Made by a program: the position numbers and the translations under genes. The notes under the pieces are model-generated. The model saw only the letters and a list, made by a program, of their open reading frames with translations, did no database searches and was not told the DNA's origin. This document shows, piece after piece, positions 8,670 through 17,052 of a stretch of 49,250 nt of DNA (its first letter is position 1; every line of letters starts with the position of its first letter). Origin of the DNA: Flavobacteriales bacterium UBA6049 (GTDB lineage Bacteria > Bacteroidota > Bacteroidia > Flavobacteriales_G > Salibacteraceae); assembly GCA_002429085.1 (NCBI GenBank), contig DIYR01000157.1, positions 1 through 49,250 on the forward strand. Direction: 5' to 3'.

Positions 8670-9073
8670 TCGTCATCTTCTAATTCGTCCCAGTGGCTCC
8701 AATCGTCCACAAGATCTTCCATATCTCTACGTTCTTTCTTAGTTGGCCTACCCATTCCTTTCGGACGGTTTTGCACTAAGCGAATTCTTAAAGCTTCTAA
8801 TTTGTCTAACTCTTCTTGTGGGGTAATGTCTTTATAGTAATCGGAAACCAACTTTGCACCGACTCTATTTTTTAGCAATTGCGTAACCTTAATTTTGATC
8901 CAAATGTTGTTCTTACGAACATCAATTGTATCACCAACTTTTACTTCTTTGGCAGGTTTTACAACCTCACCATTTACCAATACTTTGTTCGTTTTGGTTG
9001 ATTGCGTAGCCAATGATCTGGTTTTGAACAAACGAACGCACCATAGGTATTTATCTACTCTTACTGATCCCAT
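8666..9073 (-). CDS. S4-domain RNA-binding protein (Hsp15-like)
   Basis: The 135-residue protein begins with an S4 domain (MGSVRVDKYLWCVRLFKTRS, followed by the VLVNGEVVKPAKEVKVGD turn), the arrangement of Hsp15/HslR and RluA-type S4 modules. Hsp15 binds stalled 50S subunits carrying nascent peptidyl-tRNA in E. coli; the same role here is inferred. After about residue 90 the tail is basic (MGRPTKKERRD) and then acidic, typical of Bacteroidota versions. It is the first gene of the operon that continues with fmt (4-bp overlap) and is divergent from the membrane-protein gene starting at 9173. Confidence 0.9.
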   Translation of the reverse strand: MGSVRVDKYLWCVRLFKTRSLATQSTKTNKVLVNGEVVKPAKEVKVGDTIDVRKNNIWIKIKVTQLLKNRVGAKLVSDYYKDITPQEELDKLEALRIRLVQNRPKGMGRPTKKERRDMEDLVDDWSHWDELEDDE

Positions 9074-9172
9074 TTTTGCAAGAGCAAATATATATGCATC
9101 CTAAATGGAGTAGAGGTAAAATGAAAGGAATCGGGATAGATTCACTATATTTTGAGCTAAATCTCCTATTTG

Positions 9173-9688
9173 ATGGCAAATGTATCGTTTAGACCACGTT
9201 TCAAGTTTGAAACGCCCATGTCTATGGAAGACATTGTGGGAAAGGTAAAAGACCAAGTGAAAGAACGAAATGCAAATGGCTTTAAGTCTAAAGTATTGCG
9301 TTACCACATTGTGTTAAAGTATCCACCAGAGAAACTTCATTTCTGGAGTCCACAATTAGATGTAAACCTTGAGAAGCAAGATAATGGACTGACTTTGGTT
9401 CGTTGTTTGTTTGGTCCAGCTCCAACCGTATGGACTATGTTTATGTTCTTTTATAGTGTTTGTGGTGTTTTGGCAACAATTGGCTTAATGATTGGATTTA
9501 GCCAGCAAACATTAGGAGAAACTCCTTGGGCTTTTTGGGTGGCACTTGCGGGAGCACTTGGTGGAGCAGCTTTGTTTGTAGCAGCTCAACAAGGGAAAGC
9601 CATGGCTCAAGAAGAAATGATGGAGTTAAAGCTATTCTTGGATGCGGCTTTAGATTGCGATTGTTTGAAACTAGCAATAGAGGAATAG
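9173..9688 (+). CDS. Two-TM membrane protein of unknown function
   Basis: I chose the ATG at 9173 over the TTG immediately before it, giving 171 residues starting MANVSFRP. The first about 85 residues are polar and beta-rich (FKFETPMSMEDIVGKVKDQV; a KSKVLRYHIVLKYP strand), then two hydrophobic segments follow (about 92-115 and 122-142) joined by a short loop, and the C-terminal 30 residues are acidic with a QEEMMELK helix. The cytosolic-domain plus TM-hairpin layout is visible, but I do not recognise the family. It is convergent with the class III aminotransferase, nine bases between stop codons. Confidence 0.7.
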   Translation: MANVSFRPRFKFETPMSMEDIVGKVKDQVKERNANGFKSKVLRYHIVLKYPPEKLHFWSPQLDVNLEKQDNGLTLVRCLFGPAPTVWTMFMFFYSVCGVLATIGLMIGFSQQTLGETPWAFWVALAGALGGAALFVAAQQGKAMAQEEMMELKLFLDAALDCDCLKLAIEE

Positions 9689-9697
9689 GTTTGTAGC

Positions 9698-10891
9698 TTA
9701 CAAAGCTTTTTCAAATCCTTCTTGAATTACACGTGCAGCATGTTGAAGATCTTCATCTGAAATGGTGAGCGGAGGAGATAATCGAAAAGCATAATCTGTA
9801 CTTAAAAACCAGAATGTAAGAACACCATTTTCAAGACAATGATCAAACACTTGCTTTACTTGATCAAAGCTTTCTAAATCAATGGCGAACATTAATCCTT
9901 TACGCCTAATTTCTTTTACGATAGGGTGTTGCAGTAGTTTTTCTAATAGAGCACCTTTTCGTTCAATTTCAGCAAAATCAGGCACTTCTTGCTTTAACGC
10001 TTGAATGTTTGCAGTAGCACTAGCGCAAACCACTGGATGACCACCAAAGGTGGTAATGTGGCCCAACATTGGATTGTAGGTAAATAGTTCCATTAACTTT
10101 TTAGAAGCGGCCATACAGCCCATAGGCAAACCTCCTGCAATGGCTTTTCCCATGGTGATGATATCTGGAGTAATGTTGAATTGTTCGAATGCAAACCAAG
10201 TTCCTGTTCTACCAAACCCAGTTTGGATTTCGTCCAGTATCAGTAGGGCACCTACTTCGTTACATCGTTTACGAATAGCTCGCATGTAGGCCACATCAGG
10301 AATTCTTACACCAGCATCTCCTTGAATTGTTTCCATAATAACACAAGCCGTATCTGTGTTGATGGCAGAAAGTTGTTCTTGTCTATTGAAGTTGATAAAG
10401 TGCACGTCTGGGAGCAATGGTCTAAAAGCAGATTTTTTAGTCTCATTTCCTGATACACTTAACGAGCCATGTGTACAGCCATGATATGAACGATTCATGG
10501 ATACAATCCTAGTCCTTCCGGTTGCACGTTTTGCTAACTTTAATGCAGCTTCATTAGCTTCGGTACCGGAGTTAACGAAATAGTAGTTATCAATTTCTTT
10601 AGGAAGAATTGATCGCAGCTCTTTGGCCAATTCATTTTGTGGTTCTTGCACATATTCTCCATATACCATTACATGCAAGTATTTATCAGTTTGTTTTTTG
10701 ATAGCCTCAACCACCATAGGGTGGCGATGTCCTAAGTTAGTAACTGCTACACCAGCAATCATATCTAGGTACTTTTTTCCACTTGAAGAGGTAATCCAAG
10801 AGCCACTTGCAGATGTTACTTCTAATTCTATCGGGAAAGGAGTAGTTTGAGCGAGGTGATTATGGAATATGGTACGTTCTTGTTGATCCAT
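9698..10891 (-). CDS. Class III PLP-dependent aminotransferase
   Basis: The 397-residue product is a fold-type I aminotransferase of the ornithine/acetylornithine group (subgroup II). Visible features: the GHRHPMVVEAI substrate-loop region, S108-G-T-E-A-N phosphate-binding segment, the Y-H-G segment near 136-138 that stacks on PLP, D220-E-I-Q-T-G-F-G-R-T (D220 contacts the pyridine nitrogen), and the Schiff-base lysine K249 in TMGKAIAGGLPMG. Length is normal for the family. The donor and acceptor cannot be assigned from sequence: no arginine, biotin or lysine biosynthesis gene is adjacent. It lies 14 bp after the CpxP-like gene on the same strand and could be read through from the ECF sigma operon. 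Confidence 0.9.
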   Translation of the reverse strand: MDQQERTIFHNHLAQTTPFPIELEVTSASGSWITSSSGKKYLDMIAGVAVTNLGHRHPMVVEAIKKQTDKYLHVMVYGEYVQEPQNELAKELRSILPKEIDNYYFVNSGTEANEAALKLAKRATGRTRIVSMNRSYHGCTHGSLSVSGNETKKSAFRPLLPDVHFINFNRQEQLSAINTDTACVIMETIQGDAGVRIPDVAYMRAIRKRCNEVGALLILDEIQTGFGRTGTWFAFEQFNITPDIITMGKAIAGGLPMGCMAASKKLMELFTYNPMLGHITTFGGHPVVCASATANIQALKQEVPDFAEIERKGALLEKLLQHPIVKEIRRKGLMFAIDLESFDQVKQVFDHCLENGVLTFWFLSTDYAFRLSPPLTISDEDLQHAARVIQEGFEKAL

Positions 10892-10905
10892 TGTGTTTAG
10901 AGCTG

Positions 10906-11370
10906 CTAATGACGGGTTCTTTCTTCTCCTCGTTTCAATCTATGAATAAGATCCTTCCTGAATTCATGTTCTGCTTCATATAGCATAGCTACCTCTCGAA
11001 TAGATAAAACCTTCAAGTATTTTTCGTGATATTCACGTTTTAGTTTGACAACTTCTTCTTCGTGTCGGAACCTACTATTTAACAACTCTTGAATTTCATT
11101 ATCGCTTAGTTCTTCAATGTTTGGGTGTTTTGGTTTCCCTTCACCGAACCGTTGCTTTTTCAGTGCGAACATTTTGTCCTCAAACTCATTGTAAATAGGC
11201 CAAAATGACTGTGATTTTTCTACACTTAAATTCAAACGTTGAGTAATATATGCCGCTTTTTGAGCTCTTACTCTGTTAATTCTATCATCTGGTTGAGCAA
11301 TTAGAACGAAGGCACTGAAAAAGAAAAGAAAAGTGCTTATAACAGACTTCTGTATCATATTAGTTTTCAT
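10906..11370 (-). CDS. Periplasmic Spy/CpxP-like partner of an ECF sigma factor
   Basis: I set the start at the ATG at 11370, nine bases inside the longest frame, giving a signal peptide of about 25 residues ending at IAQ. The mature protein is almost wholly helical and charged, with the ITQRLNLSVEKSQSFWPIYNEFEDK segment that corresponds to the LTxxQ-type motif of Spy/CpxP-like sensors, then EEVVKLKREYHEKYLKVLS. Bacteroidota genomes commonly encode such proteins beside sigma-70 ECF genes, where they are annotated as sensors of ECF sigma factors. Its start overlaps the end of the membrane-protein gene upstream by 11 bp. The envelope-stress sensing role is inferred from this context. Confidence 0.8.
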   Translation of the reverse strand: MKTNMIQKSVISTFLFFFSAFVLIAQPDDRINRVRAQKAAYITQRLNLSVEKSQSFWPIYNEFEDKMFALKKQRFGEGKPKHPNIEELSDNEIQELLNSRFRHEEEVVKLKREYHEKYLKVLSIREVAMLYEAEHEFRKDLIHRLKRGEERTRH

Positions 11371-11797
11371 TGTATGCATTACTTAAATCATAGGTTGTTA
11401 CATCAGCATAAGTTAAGTAGTTGGCAATTTCATCATCGCTTAAATTACCTGTAGTAATGTTGATTTCATGAGTTGGTTCGATCTCGTACGAAAGTTCGGT
11501 TAAAGACAGCTCGTCAATTTCTTGATTGTAGAAGTCTTCAGCATCTTGTTCTGCAATAAGAGTTGTGTCGTATAAAGAAATAGAATAGTCTATTTGAGAA
11601 AGTATTCCGAATAGTGTGACAAATACAGCTACACCAGCTACCGCAGCCCATACTACTTGATTGCTTGTGGTGTTGTCGTTTCCTGCACTCGTTGTTTGTT
11701 CTAAAATGCGAGCTCTTAACTCTTCATTTTGTCCCACTTTTTTACTGAAAGCATCTTGCTTAAGTGATGGATCTTCTATGTTGAACGAAGGTTTCAT
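11360..11797 (-). CDS. Single-pass membrane protein, putative anti-sigma partner
   Basis: The 145 residues form a cytoplasmic segment (1-46), one membrane segment (about 48-66, VVWAAVAGVAVFVTLFGIL) and an acidic outer segment rich in Asp/Glu/Tyr (67-145). This topology and its place directly downstream (22 bp) of an ECF sigma gene and upstream of a CpxP-like gene suggest a role as membrane-bound partner or anti-sigma factor. No zinc-binding anti-sigma (ZAS) HxxxCxxC motif is present, and the cytoplasmic part does not match a family I know, so the function is inferred from position and topology. Confidence 0.68.
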   Translation of the reverse strand: MKPSFNIEDPSLKQDAFSKKVGQNEELRARILEQTTSAGNDNTTSNQVVWAAVAGVAVFVTLFGILSQIDYSISLYDTTLIAEQDAEDFYNQEIDELSLTELSYEIEPTHEINITTGNLSDDEIANYLTYADVTTYDLSNAYNEN

Positions 11798-11819
11798 ATC
11801 TCTTTGATTTCTTCTGTGA

Positions 11820-12377
11820 TTATTGGTTTAAAACATTTTTTGCGTAAGCTTCTATTTTCTTTACTGCATGATGATAACTCGCCTTTAAAGCACCTTCTGA
11901 TGTGTCTGTAATTCGAGCAATTTCTTCGTATTTCAATTCATCAAAATACTTTAGTTGGAAAACAACACGTTGCTTTTCTGGTAAGGTTAGTACTGCTTGA
12001 TGTAAAATACGTTGGTATTCATCACCATCAAAATAGCTGGGGCTTTCGAGTTTTTTCTTCAGTGTTTCTTCATAGTCTGTGAATCTTAAAAAACCACGTT
12101 TTTTCTTTTTACGAAGAAACTCTAGGCAGTGATTGGTGGCAATACGATATATCCAAGTGAATATGGCGCTGTCTCCTTTGAACTGATCTCGCTTTTGCCA
12201 AACTTTTACGAATACTTCCTGGGTAATATCGGCCGCATCATCAGCGTCTATAACCATCCGCTGTGCTAATTGAAAAATACGCTGTTGATAAGCATCAAGC
12301 AAATCTTCAAACTCTGCTTCTTCTTTTACTCGATTAGAAACAGCTTTCATGTATGAATTGTGTTTTCTGGCATGCAT
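11820..12377 (-). CDS. ECF-type RNA polymerase sigma factor (second module)
   Basis: The 185-residue product has sigma-70 region 2 (about 25-95; QRIFQLAQRMV, the DAADITQEVFVKVWQ core-binding/-10 segment, and IFTWIYRIATNHCLEFLRKKK) and region 4 (about 125-180; LTLPEKQRVVFQLKYFDELKYEEIA with an EGALKASYHHAVKK helix-turn-helix for the -35 element). There is no region 3, as expected for ECF. A second ATG at 12350 (MKAVSNRV) is an equally good start. The gene begins a three-gene set with the single-pass membrane protein and the CpxP-like protein. Such operons usually autoregulate; no promoter motif could be assigned. Confidence 0.92.
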   Translation of the reverse strand: MHARKHNSYMKAVSNRVKEEAEFEDLLDAYQQRIFQLAQRMVIDADDAADITQEVFVKVWQKRDQFKGDSAIFTWIYRIATNHCLEFLRKKKKRGFLRFTDYEETLKKKLESPSYFDGDEYQRILHQAVLTLPEKQRVVFQLKYFDELKYEEIARITDTSEGALKASYHHAVKKIEAYAKNVLNQ

Positions 12378-12456
12378 TACACATGATAGATGATAAAACG
12401 CACGAATGGTTTAATCACCTACAAAGAAAACAGAATTCTAATGAGCAGTTTAGATG

Positions 12457-13974
12457 TTATCGAATTCTATAAAGTAAACTTACTGTAAGTCCTGTGTAAT
12501 TAGATCGTCTGTCAATAAACTCGTATCGTTTTGTGGCATTCATTCTGTAGGTAGGTGCTAAACTTAGCTTTAATTCAGGGCTTATTATGTAGCTTAAACC
12601 TAATTGGACAGATGCATCAAGTCCGAAGCTTTTGACCTGATCTTCTGTTGGCATTTCTTGTTCTGAACCAGCATTTGATGCTACTTGGATAGAGGTAGCA
12701 TAGTTTAAATGGATACCAGCGCCTCCGAAAACTTCCCACCTTCCAAATGGCTTAGAGTAGTTTAAGAATAGAGGAACTTCTATTGAATTAATAACAAAGT
12801 TTGATTTAACAGTAGCATTAGAAGTATCTGATACAATAGTTTCTAACGTGTCGTAGCTTGTTACATAACTTGTATCGTGAACAGTAACTTGTACTGAGTC
12901 AACAGATGTGGCAACTCCTCCACTAAAGTCCATTAAATATTCCCAATGCTGGCTTGCTGTTACGTAGGGTGTTGAGGTAGTTTCTACATTGCTCACAATT
13001 GTGGTAGAAATTCTTCGTTGGGTAAAAGACAAATCGAATTGTTGATGCTGGTATCCTAAACCTGCTTGTAGTGTAATAGATTTGGTTAAAGGATAAATGG
13101 CTAACACACCAGCAGACCACAACTGGTCATTCGCAATAGTGTATTTCACATCTGTTGCCTTCTCAGTTAAATATAACTGTCCATAGGTACCTATCTGAAG
13201 CATTCTCTTACGAGAAGCTTTACTAGAACGTGATTTAATGTAAATATCAGCTTCATCATATTCTGCTGATTTGAGAGTGGATGCAAGAAACAAAGGAGAT
13301 TCTTTGATTCTATGGTTGTTTGGTATTAGTTCTGAAATAGAAGCTTGCCCTCCTCTTTTAAGTATGTTACTACTAGCGATTGTTTTTTGATTAGAAACAC
13401 CAGTAATAAGTGTAGAAGAGGTTAGTATTTGATTACTTGGTTTTTCCAAACTTGTTGAACCAAAAGGTGCAGCTTCCACCTTATTTGATTGAACATATGG
13501 TTCGTGCAAAGCTTCAGTTGATGACTCTTTACCTCTCTCTAAGTTTTTCTTGGGTGGAGTTTGTTTTGATTTTATTGGGGGAATAGTTGATGAATTAGCT
13601 TCACCAATTGTCTGCTCTATTTGAGTTTGTTCTTTTACAGATGTTTTCTCTTCTGCTTCTTGTTCAACATTACTTGAAGAACTATTTGTTGAGGCAGCAG
13701 AGTTAGTTATTTGATCGAAGGGTTTATTTGTGTTTTTGGTAGAGTGATTGGTAAAAGAGATTTGTTCATTAGCAGAATAATCAGGCCAAAGAATATAACT
13801 AGCAGCTCCAATAGTTAAAGCAGCAAGACATGAATAGAAGAATACCCAACGTCTTTTTGAAGCACGCTTTTCATCTATGAATTGCTTAGCACTTTGCCAG
13901 TGAGCATCAGAGTATAAGTACTCTTTCTCAGAGACCTTGTTTCTTAATATGTTATCGAAATCACTCCCTTTCAT
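12457..13974 (-). CDS. Inner-membrane anchor fused to a beta-barrel-like domain, ECF-sigma partner
   Basis: The 505-residue protein has a short cytoplasmic N-terminus (1-40, with a SDFDNILRNKV helix), one membrane segment (about 43-63), a Ser/Thr/Asn/Gln/Glu-rich low-complexity linker (about 70-165) and a C-terminal region (about 255-505) of alternating strands with internal -[ST]-x-Y/F patterns and a terminal aromatic-R (LLYRIR), as in outer-membrane beta-barrels of the PorT/OmpW-like type. The linker has no transmembrane segment. The ATG overlaps the stop of the first ECF sigma gene by 4 bp. In Bacteroidota this position is usually filled by a sigma-regulating membrane protein; here the anchor and the barrel are one chain. 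Confidence 0.75.
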   Translation of the reverse strand: MKGSDFDNILRNKVSEKEYLYSDAHWQSAKQFIDEKRASKRRWVFFYSCLAALTIGAASYILWPDYSANEQISFTNHSTKNTNKPFDQITNSAASTNSSSSNVEQEAEEKTSVKEQTQIEQTIGEANSSTIPPIKSKQTPPKKNLERGKESSTEALHEPYVQSNKVEAAPFGSTSLEKPSNQILTSSTLITGVSNQKTIASSNILKRGGQASISELIPNNHRIKESPLFLASTLKSAEYDEADIYIKSRSSKASRKRMLQIGTYGQLYLTEKATDVKYTIANDQLWSAGVLAIYPLTKSITLQAGLGYQHQQFDLSFTQRRISTTIVSNVETTSTPYVTASQHWEYLMDFSGGVATSVDSVQVTVHDTSYVTSYDTLETIVSDTSNATVKSNFVINSIEVPLFLNYSKPFGRWEVFGGAGIHLNYATSIQVASNAGSEQEMPTEDQVKSFGLDASVQLGLSYIISPELKLSLAPTYRMNATKRYEFIDRRSNYTGLTVSLLYRIR

Positions 13975-14549
13975 AACAATACTAGACTAATTCCAGCACG
14001 AACAAATTTAGCTATAGAGCTCGCCATTTTTTTTCGTGCTGATGATAGTAACCACTTTGATGTTCCTTCAGGAATACTTAGCATGTTACTTATTTCTTTA
14101 TGATTATATCCATCAATGGCATAGAGGTTTAAAATACGTTGTTCATTTTCGGGTAGGCGTTTTATCAACTCAAGTACTGCGTCAGCATCAATAGAGTGAT
14201 TAATATCGTCAATAGATGCATTTAGGTGTACTTCATTTTCTTCAAAACTGGTCGGAATTTGAGACGTTTTGAATTTTTTCTCAGACCTAAGTTCGTTAAG
14301 AATAGTTGTGATCATTACCCGTTTTGCCCAGCCTTCAAAAGATTTAGATTGATCGTGTTGTTTCAATTTAGTGAGAATACGATAGAACCCTTTATTTAAT
14401 GCTGCTTGTGCATCAGATTCGTTTTTATAGTACCGCATACAAATCCCCATCAGTGTTGGGAAACACTGTTTAAAAAGCTGATTTTGAGCTTTTTCTTCGT
14501 TTTTAATACACCGCTTTATTAAATCGGGATTTACGGTCATACGAAACAT
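13971..14549 (-). CDS. ECF-type RNA polymerase sigma factor (first module)
   Basis: The 192-residue product carries sigma-70 region 2 (about 15-90; AQNQLFKQCFPTLMGICMRY, then SFEGWAKRVMITTILNELR) and region 4 (about 125-180; ELIKRLPENEQRILNLYAIDGYNHKEISNML followed by the SIPEGTSKWLLSSARKKM recognition helix), typical of the Bacteroidota ECF group that starts with KRCIKNEEKAQ. Met1 (14549) and Met4 (14540, MTVNPDL) are both possible; the strong hairpin at 14551-14583 ends one base before Met1, so Met4 may be preferred. It overlaps the anchor/barrel gene by 4 bp and presumably acts with it. Confidence 0.9.
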   Translation of the reverse strand: MFRMTVNPDLIKRCIKNEEKAQNQLFKQCFPTLMGICMRYYKNESDAQAALNKGFYRILTKLKQHDQSKSFEGWAKRVMITTILNELRSEKKFKTSQIPTSFEENEVHLNASIDDINHSIDADAVLELIKRLPENEQRILNLYAIDGYNHKEISNMLSIPEGTSKWLLSSARKKMASSIAKFVRAGISLVLL

Positions 14550-14550
14550 G

Positions 14551-14583
14551 AATTCCGCAGGGCTTTTTGAACCCTGCGGAATT
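14551..14583 (-). terminator. 12-bp perfect hairpin between the T9SS gene and the ECF sigma gene
   Basis: The arms at 14551-14562 and 14572-14583 are exact reverse complements (aattccgcaggg/ccctgcggaatt) around a 9-base loop. It sits 25 bases after the T9SS gene and one base before the longest start of the sigma gene. As minus-strand RNA it is followed by CAUGUUUCG, not a clean U-run, so it may be a weak intrinsic terminator, an mRNA 3'-end stabiliser, or a translation-controlling element for the sigma gene. Confidence 0.55.
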
Positions 14584-14607
14584 ACTAAAGATATATTAAG
14601 GGTTAAA

Positions 14608-16899
14608 TTACTTCACTACTTTGATAAATGAGGAATGATCTCCAATTTGAATATCCATTAAGTAGTAACCTTTTGAGATATCCGAAGTGTTAATTACAGT
14701 AGAACCAGCTAAAACAACAGTTTCTTGTAACACGATTTGTCCATTCATGTTTATGATACTAATGTTCGCTGTTTCACCAATTTCATCAATTACTTGAATA
14801 GTTACTACATCGTTAATAGGATTTGGATAAACACTAATAGTAGTAGATGTTAAATCATTTGTACTTGAAGGAGATGCAATATATCCATCTACATAAGTAG
14901 AGTTAACTTCAACTCTAATAAGATCAGTGCTCTCATTATCGCTATCAATTGTATAAACAACAGGTGTTGTAGGAATACCTGCAACTTCAGCATATACTTT
15001 ATATGTTCCGTGCGATAAGTTGTCAAATTCAAATTCTCCTTGAGCATTTGAGTTTGTATAAGCAACTGGTACATCATTCTCATTCAAAAGAATAACTAGT
15101 ACTCCTTCAAGAGGATTTCCTGCTCCAGCTGTTTTATTGGCACCTTGAGAAACTAATCCACCAATAAATCCAGGACCACCTGCATTAATTCCAGGAATTA
15201 AACTGAATGAAACGTTAACAGCACTGCTAGATTGCGCTACAGTAACAGTAGCAGCGTTAGTCCAGTGTAAAGCCCCTATGCTTAATAAATTGTTCGCATA
15301 GTAACTTGGCATATAGTTGTAATACAATGGGTTGCTAGCTGATAAGGCTGCTTTAACGTAGTAATTACCTGGAGCAACATTTGAGAAAGAGTAATTTCCA
15401 GTAGTTGTAGTTGTGCTATCAATAGCCACTAGAATGATGCCTGAAGAATCGTTTACTAAATCAATTAAGTAAACAATCGCGTCTCCAGCAGAAGAATTGT
15501 CTACTGAAATAGTTCCGTATATATCACCTGGAGGTACTACAGGAATCACTCCAGCAGAGAACATGTCGCAAAGCGTATCAGAACAATTTGCTGCGGTATT
15601 TCCAACAATTAGGCAAGCAGAGTATGCTGAATCATATGCGCTAAGAGTGTAAGTAACTGTAGTGTTAGAAGAAGTACTTCCATTAGGTAAAATCCAGTAG
15701 TGATAATCATTTGCACTTGGATTAGTTACTGTATGAGTAACAACTGTATCGTTTACAACAGAAGTAGTAAATGTTGGGTCGCATCCTGCAGGAGTGGTAG
15801 GAACACCAGCAGTAAATGAATTACATAAACTATCTACACATGTACCACTTGAACTAGTAACTGTTACGCATGAAAAATGTGAAGTACTGTAGTTATCTAC
15901 GATATATGTAATTGATGAAGTTGTTGCTACACTTCCATCCGCAAGGAACCATAAATAAGAATTTCCAGAGGAAGGATTGGTGATTGTGTGAGTAACAACC
16001 GTATCGTTTACAACAGAAGTAGTAAATGTTGGGTCACAAGAAGATGTTGGAGGAATACCTGCAGTAAAGGAAACACACGTATCTGCTAAACAACTGTATA
16101 AAGAATCTGATTGTGATACGCACATAAAGTATTGTCCGTATGTGTTTACAGTATAGGTAACCGTAGAACCTGAGAAAATTGTTCCGTTAGACAGTGTCCA
16201 ATCATATGTACTAGAAGCAAGTGGATTTATAATTGTGTGAGTAACCACTGTATCGTTTACAACAGAAGTAGTAAATGTTGGATCACAGCCTACAGGAGTT
16301 GGAGGAACTCCGGCAGTGAAAGAGTTACATATACTATCTGTACATCCAGCTGTGGTGTTGTAAACATCTAAACAGGCAGCATAGTTGCTGTTATAGTTGT
16401 TCAATATATATGTTACTAATGTATCACTTGCAACTGATCCATTTGGTAATGTCCAGTTGTAAACACTCCCTGGATATGGATTAGTTACTTCATGTATAAC
16501 TACAGTATCATTCAAAACAGTAGTAGTAAATGTAGGATCACAAGGAATACTAGATTGGCAATATAAAGCAGAATCAAAAAAAGCATGCCAAGTTCCGGGA
16601 GATAAAAGTAAAGAATCAGAGTAGGTAGTTCCGTTACAGTCGTTAAACTCTAACATTACAGGAAATTGACCTAACATGGATGTAAGATTAATGGTATCAT
16701 AAAAAGATCCATAATTATCAGTTACCCCAGTATGCGTAACTAAACCATTACTATCAATAACGGTAATGGTGTAATTTAGGTTAGTTACTGCTAGCCCTGT
16801 ACTCGCGTATGTAATGTTTCCAGAGGCTGTTATTGAGCCTTGGCCAAATGTGAGCAACGATGCAACAGCAAGTAACATTGTTGTAAGAATTTGTTTCAT
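14608..16899 (-). CDS. T9SS cargo with four ~85-residue repeats and carboxypeptidase-like domains
   Basis: Starting at the ATG at 16899 (nine codons inside the longest frame) gives a signal peptide of 20 residues and a 763-residue protein. The layout is: an N-terminal Ig/carboxypeptidase-regulatory-like domain (about 22-110), four tandem repeats of 83-85 residues, each opening with CDPTFTTSVVNDTVVTHT and containing two further Cys pairs (about 117-455), two carboxypeptidase-regulatory-like beta-sandwich domains (about 460-580 and 590-670; the second contains AYTNSNAQGEFEFDNLSHGTYKV), and a C-terminal type A T9SS sorting domain from about 690 (ISVYPNPINDVVTIQV ... GYYLMDIQIG). It is expected to be surface-anchored or secreted by T9SS after the Sec step. 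Function of the repeats is unknown; adhesion is possible. It has its own upstream region and is probably monocistronic. Confidence 0.87.
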   Translation of the reverse strand: MKQILTTMLLAVASLLTFGQGSITASGNITYASTGLAVTNLNYTITVIDSNGLVTHTGVTDNYGSFYDTINLTSMLGQFPVMLEFNDCNGTTYSDSLLLSPGTWHAFFDSALYCQSSIPCDPTFTTTVLNDTVVIHEVTNPYPGSVYNWTLPNGSVASDTLVTYILNNYNSNYAACLDVYNTTAGCTDSICNSFTAGVPPTPVGCDPTFTTSVVNDTVVTHTIINPLASSTYDWTLSNGTIFSGSTVTYTVNTYGQYFMCVSQSDSLYSCLADTCVSFTAGIPPTSSCDPTFTTSVVNDTVVTHTITNPSSGNSYLWFLADGSVATTSSITYIVDNYSTSHFSCVTVTSSSGTCVDSLCNSFTAGVPTTPAGCDPTFTTSVVNDTVVTHTVTNPSANDYHYWILPNGSTSSNTTVTYTLSAYDSAYSACLIVGNTAANCSDTLCDMFSAGVIPVVPPGDIYGTISVDNSSAGDAIVYLIDLVNDSSGIILVAIDSTTTTTGNYSFSNVAPGNYYVKAALSASNPLYYNYMPSYYANNLLSIGALHWTNAATVTVAQSSSAVNVSFSLIPGINAGGPGFIGGLVSQGANKTAGAGNPLEGVLVILLNENDVPVAYTNSNAQGEFEFDNLSHGTYKVYAEVAGIPTTPVVYTIDSDNESTDLIRVEVNSTYVDGYIASPSSTNDLTSTTISVYPNPINDVVTIQVIDEIGETANISIINMNGQIVLQETVVLAGSTVINTSDISKGYYLMDIQIGDHSSFIKVVK

Positions 16900-16987
16900 A
16901 ATGATTAGAATTTTAGATGGAACCATTCAGTCGATTCACTATAAAGACAGCAAGTTGTTTTTATAGGGTTGGAGAAAAATGCATTTT

Positions 16988-17029
16988 TTTAAAAATAAAA
17001 AAAGCCCCTCATAGAATGAGAGGCTTTTC
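16988..17029 (-). terminator. Rho-independent terminator of the transketolase operon
   Basis: The sequence at 17000-17028 folds, read on the minus strand, into a 13-bp stem with one mismatch and a 3-base loop (AAAAGCCTCTCAT...ATGAGGGGCTTTT), followed by a T-rich tract (TTTTTTTATTTTT) at about 16988-17003. It lies 24 bases after the stop codon of the transketolase C-terminal gene, as expected for an intrinsic terminator. Confidence 0.82.
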
Positions 17030-17052
17030 AGTATGAATATTTGTGGATAGAA

